A program made the position numbers and the translations under genes. A DNA stretch of 64,000 nucleotides. Origin: Heliopora coerulea (taxonomy: Eukaryota > Cnidaria > Anthozoa > Scleralcyonacea > Helioporidae). Shown piece by piece: positions 57,867 through 64,000 of the stretch (positions are counted from its first letter, which is position 1; the number at the start of each line of letters is the position of its first letter). The stretch lies in assembly GCA_030142905.1 (NCBI GenBank), contig JASJOG010000052.1, positions 887,001 through 951,000 of the forward strand, read 5' to 3'. The notes below the pieces were generated by a model. It was not told where the DNA came from, did no database searches, and saw only the letters and a program-made list of their open reading frames with translations.

Positions 57867-58041
57867 CATACTCCGAAAAATAGAGTCATCTTGGAAAACT
57901 CAAGATATAAGTCAAAACACGACGAGTATATGAGATTGTAATATTTCGACTTTATTACAAAGGCATCATCAGACAGAACGATTTATGTCGTTGTCTACAT
58001 CACACTGTATATATAGACCTTGGCTTGTTTTGGAAATCATT
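57867..58041. mobile_element. Foldback element X, half copy (unit 6)
   Basis: The left arm and loop are as in 26491-26665, but the sequence jumps from GGAAATCATT directly to TTTATTTTATACATCATTC, the flank beyond the right arm of the complete copy. The right arm has been deleted cleanly. Confidence 0.7.
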
Positions 58042-58964
58042 TTTATTTTATACATCATTCAAGGTCCTAATAATTTTCAATTATTCCTGACAATTTTTTG
58101 TTTCGCCAGTTCTCACAAGTCAACAATGATCATCACATTACATCAATTCAACGTGAAATACGTTGATATATTTCCGATTAAAAAGATTCTGTTTATAAGT
58201 TATCTGGACACTTCCTTCTAATGACAAAAAGAACTTCAGGTCGAATTTCTAACTTTAACTGTTAATTGCCACCGGGTGGCTTGTTCGTATGACTCGTTAT
58301 TCATTAAAAACTAATCTTCTCGTCAATTTTGTTTTAGAATATGATTTTCCACGATCATAAAAATGACAGATTTGTCTAGCGTTAAACCAATGAGTAGTAA
58401 ATATTGTTAAAGCCTTTTTACACACATTATGTGTCTAAAGTTCTTTGCCAAGATGATTTTATATGTCGTAGCAGTTATTCGGAAATAATGGATTGGTCTT
58501 TTAATTCAACAAAAAGTTAGCCGAAAATTAGAGAGAATATATTTTATGATGGCTTGTCGTTGGAATAAGATGAAAATACTTGAAGTGGCCTCAAAAATGT
58601 TTCTATGTTTATTTCTAAATTGTGTCTTTTAAAGCTTTATTAAGACTTAACTTTTGATTGGTTGTTGAATTTAATTTAAGTTTAAAATGCAGATTGACTT
58701 ACCAGTTGTGAAGATTCACGTTGACTAGTTTAATGTCTTTTCCCAAACACATACGACGTTACTGTTGATTCAATTCAGCTATATAGTGGGATGGACACAA
58801 ATAACCTGTTTATATTTGAAGATCATTTGTGTCACGTAGCTAAGTGATAAACTTCACTATCTGTTGCCATCTATCAATCAAATTTAGGCGTTTTTCTTTA
58901 GGGATAGTTTCAGACTAAGAATGAGCGGTAATGGCTGAGTTTATTTCCAATGACGCTAGGAACA

Positions 58965-59080
58965 TGTAGTTTGATTCTATCACCCTGTCTCTGATTAGTT
59001 CTACCCAAATAGCGAGATCCACATTCGCATTTAAATTCGTAAACAAGACAACTCGATGAAGAAGCAGGCAGAGACTATTT
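58965..59080 (-). pseudogene. Penelope GIY-YIG scrap, unit 6
   Basis: Same short fragment as unit 1 with substitutions (GACAGGGTGATAG on this strand). Only the nuclease start remains. Confidence 0.55.
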
Positions 59081-60379
59081 GTGAGTGGGTGGGACGAACT
59101 TAACTATCTGCTGCCATCTATCAATCAAATTTAGGCGTTTTTCTGTAGGGACGGTTTCGGACTAAGAATGACCGGTAAAAGCATTATTTTTCTGACATAC
59201 TATGGTTGAACATTTGGGAGAATAGTATTTTGGCTATTCTACTAGCGGTTGATGAATATTTGGAATATGGAGTTGCAATTACGTTTTCTGGTTATAAGAC
59301 ACTTGATATCTGACATCAACAATGTTAACATTTTGGGGAGGGCACAGCTAAAATTTAGGCATGGGTACCACAATTTTTCTTTTTCACGTCACGGGTGGTT
59401 TTCATAGTGTAAACTGTGCTGACGTGTTGAAATGTGGTGTCCATGCCTGAAAATTTAGCTTTGCTGAACATTTTTGTATATGTAAGTCTCGTGCCGAAAA
59501 TGTTACAGTGTAAACTATTAACGTGATTCAAGACACGAGTCGGAACAGGGGGGGAACACGGGGTCCCGTTCCCCCATCTTTTTTAAAAGAGTTCTTCTTT
59601 GTAGGACGATGTGCCCTTCATGCTCAGAGAAGTCATTGAGAGTAAAGATTTAATGAGATACTGTGTTTGAAGGTGTCCTTTCCGTATGCAAAAGTACCTC
59701 GGGAACTTTGTGGCTGCGCTAATTTGAATTTGCTTCAAACGCCTCTGCCATTGACCTTATTAGCTATCTCGGATAAGAACTACATATCCTGTTTTTAGAA
59801 CTCTCCAGAGTTGAGATCCATCCATATTTCTGCTTGAGTTCTACAAAACTAGTAGAACCTTCTTTGCAAAGTAAACAGGCAGATGCTATAAAAATAGAAA
59901 GCTGCGTTTGGCAGTGTTAAGCGTTTAAAAAACCCATAGGGCAGTGGCTTGCCGAGCAGTGGGCAGGAGGGGCAGTCGCCCCCGGACACCAGGTTAAAGG
60001 GGGCGCCAAAATTCCAAATATATACCAGGAAATTTTTTTAAGAAAGTATTAGTCTATCTTTGAAACTAAAATGCCCTCCATTTATTCGAGAATCTTCTCA
60101 AAATAGTCAAAATACGGCCGGCCGTGCCTGTTTCGTTCTACTTACATTATAAAATAATTACACCACGTTTTCATCCAAGGATTATTCGCGGGCTCATTGC
60201 CTCCTGTCCCCTGATCTGAAAAATAGGACTGGATCGAGCAACCCGGGGTTGGAGTGCGGGAGAAAACGAAGCCCGCGAAATTCAATCAGCGCCATATTGG
60301 AGTGACCACTTTCTTGGTAACGTTGTTGTAAGGCTATTATGAAAATGGGGAAACTCAGTACGTAGTGCTGTGCTTTTTG

Positions 60380-60495
60380 CTGTAATGAACGAAGAAAAAT
60401 TTGAAAAGAAACGACAACACATGCCGAAGTGATAGTGAGGGACCTGACGATGAAGAATCCAGGTTAAAAAGAAAGTTTTCACGGACATTTCACTC
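60380..60495 (+). pseudogene. Possible first coding exon of the edge element
   Basis: One frame gives RNDNTCRSDSEGPDDEESRL, then KRKFSRTFHS, an acidic then basic stretch, and meets GTAAGT at 60496. Upstream, ATGGGGAAACTC (60344) opens a frame that hits a stop after about 13 codons. This would fit a transposon or zinc-finger gene's first exon with frameshifts; the family is not recognised. Confidence 0.25.
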
Positions 60496-60530
60496 GTAAG
60501 TATGGCATTGGGGTGTCATTACCGTCAAGA

Positions 60531-60890
60531 TTATTATGTTTCTTTATCATCTAGCAGTTCATTATTATACAGTTTTTCGTTATTATTATTCCCAAGTTTA
60601 TCATGATCATGCAATGTCTAGTTATTAATTTGCATTTCTTTGTTATTATTATACACTGCTTTGTTATTATTATTCACTGTTGATTTGTTATTATTATGCA
60701 CTGTTTCTTTATTGTAAAGCATTGGTTTGTATTGGTACATACTGTTTCGTTATTATTGTGCAATGTTTCATTATTTGTACCGATTTGTTATTATTAGGTA
60801 CTGCTTCAGTATTATTTTGCAATGTTTCGATATTATCATGCACTGTGGCATTATTATGCAGTGTTGTACTATTATCATCACCTTGCAAAA
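60531..60890. repeat. Degenerate tandem repeat, TTATTATTAT-TGCACTGTTT type
   Basis: About fifteen imperfect words of 20-25 bp combining TTATTATTAT with GCACTGTTTC or GCAATGTTTC. Strongly strand-biased in composition (T-rich on plus). ORFs crossing it on both strands are artefacts of the repeat. Confidence 0.75.
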
Positions 60891-60918
60891 TTTCATGTGC
60901 GTGTGAATAACTGGTACG

Positions 60919-61149
60919 TTGAGCAGGGCAGAAAGACAAACAAACATGGTGAGAGATTTCACTGCGAAGTTGAAAAATGTAATAACATCCAAATTAAGGG
61001 AGATTGTTTCTAGTGTTCATAGTGCTGATAATTGCAACATAGCAGAAGAGCTTCAAGAAATTCAGAAGCTTGTCATTGTCTTAGTCTCCTTGAGAAGAAT
61101 ACCAGAAGAAATATTGAATTTGTTGAGCAGTTCATGGTCAATTTTTTGA
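60919..61149 (+). other. Unrecognised 76-codon frame
   Basis: Contains VRDFTAKLKNVITSKLREIV and NCNIAEELQEIQKLVIVLVS, helical in character, ending before TGA at 61147. It could be an exon of the edge element or of the neighbouring gene; no splice sites decide this and no family is recognised. 61150-61655 holds nothing identifiable. Confidence 0.2.
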
Positions 61150-61655
61150 ACATCAGAATTTGAACATCAGAGAAAATGCTATTTTCACTGGATAACCAGG
61201 TAGACCAAAGTATGCAGTTAGAAAGCTGAGCGGTGATACACCAGGTAGTGTTTCACAAGCCATGACATACAGTAACGTAAAAGTAGGTGTTGACCAATGA
61301 CGTCGGCCAAAAAGTGGAGAGAGTCACTTATGTTCTAGTTCTTACCAAGTCGTTCCAACCTTTGATCGGAAACGCTGTCGTGGAATTACTCCGACATCTT
61401 TTGTTTAGTTTTTAAAATAGCTATAAATTAACCTGGTAGCTGTTAAAAGCTGTTCTTCTACATCATTGTCTCACATCGAAGGAAAGCCTTCACTCATGTA
61501 ATCTCCATTGCTAAATGGTTGGACGATATCACTTGAGGATATCATGTGTTTGTAATGGGTTGGTGATTTGCACTAGGTTCCGAAAAGCTTTCGAATTCAC
61601 AAGATTAAGCATATGTACATTCAAATACACTATTCTTTTTCTTTCATTCTTCTAG

Positions 61656-61756
61656 AGGGTGTTCATCTCGTAGCTTCTATTGCGTCATACCTATATCACC
61701 ACAGAGATAACGAACTTCCGACCCTTTCCATGGAATTGCTGAGGAAAATATGTATG
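61656..61756 (+). CDS. NUP188: NUP188-like nucleoporin, exon n
   Basis: After TTCTAG (or TTCTAGAG) the frame reads GVHLVASIASYLYHHRDNEL, PTLSMELLRKICM and ends at GTAAGT. With the next three exons it matches the mid-part of NUP188, an alpha-solenoid scaffold protein of the inner ring of the nuclear pore (partner of NUP93). LPTL..xLLKR/K is a recognisable stretch of that protein. The exon start is ambiguous by 2 bp because of the AGAG. The intron to the next exon is phase 0. Confidence 0.78.
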
Positions 61757-61950
61757 GTAAGTACCGAGGACGTTTGAAAGTCGCGTATCGAGAATTGATG
61801 TTGTTACGTCTGATCTTGATTGACGAATGTCGGGGGCCTCTCTTGTGAAACACCACTAAATTTATTTTCCTGCTAACAAGCGTAGCAATGTAACGTAAAC
61901 TGTTTTAGTGGCCTTATTGATAAACCTCTACGTGTTATCTTTCTTTTTAG

Positions 61951-62040
61951 ATTTCACCAATGTCAATATACGGCAGTCTGGGGTCCAAAGCTGAAAGCCT
62001 TAGAGATACATTTGCTAATCGATTGACATCTTTAACAGAG
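61951..62040 (+). CDS. NUP188: NUP188-like nucleoporin, exon n+1
   Basis: 90 bp, phase 0 at both ends (TTTTTAG before, GTAAGG after). Reads ISPMSIYGSLGSKAESLRD and TFANRLTSLTE; the human protein has a very similar APMSVYACLG segment. Distance from the previous exon is 194 bp. Confidence 0.85.
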
Positions 62041-62089
62041 GTAAGGGCTAACTTTGGGTGAAGCAACTACCTGAAATATACGAATAGAA

Positions 62090-62131
62090 ACTTCGACGTT
62101 TCGAGCGAAGGCCCTTCGTCGGAAAGTTAGT
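62090..62131. repeat. Interspersed repeat end in NUP188 intron
   Basis: TTCGACGTTTCGAGCGAAGG followed by CCCTTCGTCGG forms a hairpin and resembles widespread invertebrate repeat ends. On the minus strand it reads CGACGAAGGG ... CTCGAAACGTC, hammerhead-like. Confidence 0.5.
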
Positions 62132-62667
62132 AGGGTGTGTCGGGAAAACAACATGAGCTTTTATAATGTTGAATACAAAAGCGATCACGTGATAAAAAAA
62201 TAGTTATATTTAAACATCATTTCATGAATATGTTACCTACAGCGTATAGTCCCACCTTAGGGTAACAGCTGATGAACAGAAGTATATATGTTTAAAGCAA
62301 ACATGCTTCTGACAACGGCAAACTTTCGAATGTTAATCAGTTTGCCTTATGGTAGTGTTTTCTGGCTGGTACAGTTGTTTATTGTTTGGCTAAATTTATG
62401 ACTCGCAAGGATATTTGTAGTTCAGAGCTTTTCCATTCTGCAAACACTACTTTTTAGCAGGAAAACCGTAGAGTCGATTTAAAAACCACTGGAAGAGAAC
62501 GTGATGGTCCCTCGCAAAATTTGGACTGAAAATTGTTCAGAAGTATAAATCGTGCTTTGCTTCGAAGTTTTCACGTAATTACATCGATATTATGGTTTGT
62601 TTCAGCAAATTTGATTGATGCTTCCGTACATAATTTACTCAATTTTTTGTCGTTTCTCTGATCCTAG

Positions 62668-62787
62668 GACACTCGCTTAAAAGTGTCTATCCTTGAGTTC
62701 CTGTCAGCTGCCGTGGAGACGCAACCTGGTCTTATGGAACTTTTTCTCGACTTCAGACCTGCACAAACTTCTTCCTCCGACTCAAAG
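62668..62787 (+). CDS. NUP188: NUP188-like nucleoporin, exon n+2
   Basis: 120 bp, phase 0 (ATCCTAG before, GTAATA after). Reads DTRLKVSILEFLSAAVETQP and GLMELFLDF, the most diagnostic block: vertebrate NUP188 has EFLTVAVETQPGLIELFL here. A variable Ser-rich tail (TSSSDSK) precedes the splice. Confidence 0.9.
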
Positions 62788-62838
62788 GTAATACGAATGG
62801 TGCTTAAGTAACGGTTTGGTTGGTTAATGGAGGATTTC

Positions 62839-62944
62839 TTAACCCTTTACTGTCGGCGACGTCTCCAATTGACGAGTAAAATCTTCTGGCGTTAGCTAAA
62901 GTAAGATTAAAAAGTGATGTGCGGGCGGAAAAGAGTTTAAGGGT
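62839..62944. mobile_element. Short TTAA-flanked element in NUP188 intron
   Basis: Starts TTAACCCTTTACTGTCGG and ends GTTTAAGGGTT, a short inverted repeat, with GAGTAAAATCTTCTGGCGTT inside. Size is about 105 bp, no coding. Diverged relatives lie in every array unit (5519, 10676 and equivalents). Confidence 0.6.
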
Positions 62945-63088
62945 TCCCACGTACCATTGTATGGCAACAAATATAGTATTTCACTTTAAGTGACATTATT
63001 GTTATTAGTCAGTGACGATCGATCTATTTTTTTAAAAATCCTCTTTTATTACGTCTGCGACGCCTGTATAACGTCTGCGTGTTTCTAG

Positions 63089-63148
63089 GAGTTCAAAATT
63101 GGTTCATACAGTTGTTTAAAGCCAGTGCTAGCTTGTATAACGAAGGAG
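63089..63148 (+). CDS. NUP188: NUP188-like nucleoporin, exon n+3
   Basis: 60 bp, phase 0 (TTTCTAG before, GTGAGT after). Reads EFKIGSYSCLKPVLACITKE, matching the EFSLG.WSCLHAVLELI segment that directly follows in NUP188. The gene continues beyond the window; 63149-64000 is intron. Confidence 0.88.
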
Positions 63149-63496
63149 GTGAGTCTGATTCTTCATCAGTAATTTCTTTTTAAAAAACTCATTAATAACT
63201 CACGAAGAAAACACAAAAGATTTTGACTCCTAATTAGTATGTTGTAAATTGGATACAGAACTCTAATTAGAATTACGAACTTTTGCCTTCGATTTTCTAC
63301 GTTAAAATTTACTGTAACTTCAAAATAGCCGTTAAACGTGGCCATTTAAATGTATTCGTATTTTAAGAAAGGTACAATATCCGCATTTGATCTGTATGGG
63401 ATTTACCACGGCTCGCCTTGTAAATCAGATCCAGATCGGCCGCTCATATTGTATCTATTACTTTGACACTCTTACACCACAGCATAGTGCTGGAAG

Positions 63497-63645
63497 TAAT
63501 ATATCATAAATGAGAAGGAGTATTTCATCAGATATCCAAACACCGAGAAGTGTACTGAAAAACGAGGTGATAGCCGAGTTTTTTAATCAATTTCGAGGTG
63601 TTTGAATATCTGATGAAACACGACTTTCGAGTGTATGATATTACA
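63497..63645. mobile_element. Foldback element in NUP188 intron
   Basis: TTTCATCAGATATCCAAACACC (about 63523-63544) and GGTGTTTGAATATCTGATGAAA (63597-63619) are inverse copies with one mismatch and about 50 bp between them. Outer parts (AATATATCATAAATGAG, GTGTATGATATTAC) extend the symmetry. Confidence 0.7.
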
Positions 63646-64000
63646 TCTCAAACGAATCCGTATTTAAAGAGAAAATCGGGTTTAAAATTGTCGAAATTCT
63701 ATGCTAATTAAGATCAGATATCCAAACTACGCCTCGGTACTGATTTCCTTTGTGTTTTGCTCATGAATTGTTAGTGAGTTTAAGATGTAACAGTCTGTCA
63801 TCGGAAATTGTCCGAACTAATTGCTAAAATTTCCGATTAAGTTTACACCTTGAGTACAAAAATGTTGCTTTGTTCTAAGTCTTCTCTTGATCGAATAACT
63901 CTCAGGTTTTCACTTTGATGAACCAATCAGTACGAGTTAATTATCTAAAAATTATGTTTTTCCATAAATTTTTGCAAACTGCATGAACATCCAAACTTAA

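Larger units (their letters stand above)
55710..59941. repeat. Tandem duplication unit 6 (shortest, terminal)
   Basis: Homology resumes near 55710 at TTTTGTGATTATCAT, equivalent to about 4130 of unit 1, so the whole head and foldback Y are absent. It contains a shortened palindrome cluster, an intact receptor (56114-57001), an AT microsatellite, a minisatellite, a half foldback X, a Penelope scrap and a degraded hairpin block. Similarity to other units ends at AAACCCATAGG (59940), immediately before a CAGTGGC hAT-type terminus. Confidence 0.86.
59942..61150 (+). mobile_element. hAT-type left end and possible element body at array edge
   Basis: CAGTGGCTTGCC at 59942 is a hAT-like terminus, followed by C/G runs (GTCGCCCCCGGACACC, AAAGGGGGCGCCAAAATTCC) typical just inside hAT ends. 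A CpG-richer stretch follows (60170-60300) with GCCATATTGG. No matching right end (inverse of CAGTGGCTTGCC) was found before 64000, so the right limit is arbitrary. Confidence 0.45.

Noticed and set aside
60680..61013. Several ORFs on both strands rich in C, Y, I and N
   Set aside because: Products of the TTATTATTAT/GCACTGTTT repeat read in all frames.
1..64000. tRNA, rRNA or CRISPR array
   Set aside because: No cloverleaf, rRNA core or regularly spaced identical repeats were seen; tandem structure is of kilobase-scale units only.

Overview
This is animal nuclear DNA, most likely from an anthozoan cnidarian such as a stony coral. It is AT-rich and has phase-0 GT-AG introns in a recognisable nucleoporin gene. 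It also carries single-exon class A receptors in tandem, Penelope, hAT and Crypton-type remnants, and one interspersed repeat that I associate with coral genomes. The species assignment is inference. No bacterial operons, rRNA, tRNA or CRISPR arrays were seen.

Positions 1 to about 59,940 are one array of segmental duplications. The basic unit (about 11.4 kb in its first copy) carries, left to right on the plus strand: a gene-poor block; a foldback element; a cluster of TTTCACATGTGAAA-like palindromes; a rhodopsin-like GPCR on the minus strand; a zinc-finger (CGGBP1-like) pseudogene inside an inverted repeat; a nonautonomous hAT-like block; a Penelope GIY-YIG endonuclease scrap; and a block with a conserved hairpin. 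Unit starts are near 1, 11424, 30211, 38842, 47821 and 55710, plus a receptor-less partial unit at 26141-29236. Units differ by large deletions at non-equivalent breakpoints and by insertions. Two of these are Crypton-type tyrosine recombinase remnants: one at 13926-15550, the other at 24169-26140 and repeated in shortened form at 29237-30183.

The six receptor copies lie at about 4593, 17094, 33584, 43466, 51341 and 56114, all on the minus strand. Copies 2, 4, 5 and 6 are open full-length seven-helix proteins of 294-300 residues. Copy 1 is broken by a 2-bp deletion before TM7. Copy 3 is open but its initiator ATG is ATA. The receptors have N1.50, NPxxY and, except in copy 4, D2.50. They have ER in place of DRY, no W6.48, no P5.50 and no C3.25/ECL2 cysteine pair. 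That combination recalls the melanocortin/S1P/cannabinoid/adenosine (MECO) group. Units 3 and 5 form one subtype with a longer ECL1; units 1, 2 and 4 form another; copy 6 is separate.

Positions about 59,942 to 64,000 are outside the array. The array ends at a CAGTGGC hAT-type terminus, followed by low-complexity repeats. From 61,656 there are four plus-strand exons of a NUP188-like nucleoporin separated by introns with their own repeats. No upstream NUP188 exon was recognised between the array and 61,656, so the array may sit inside a NUP188 intron, but this is not proven.
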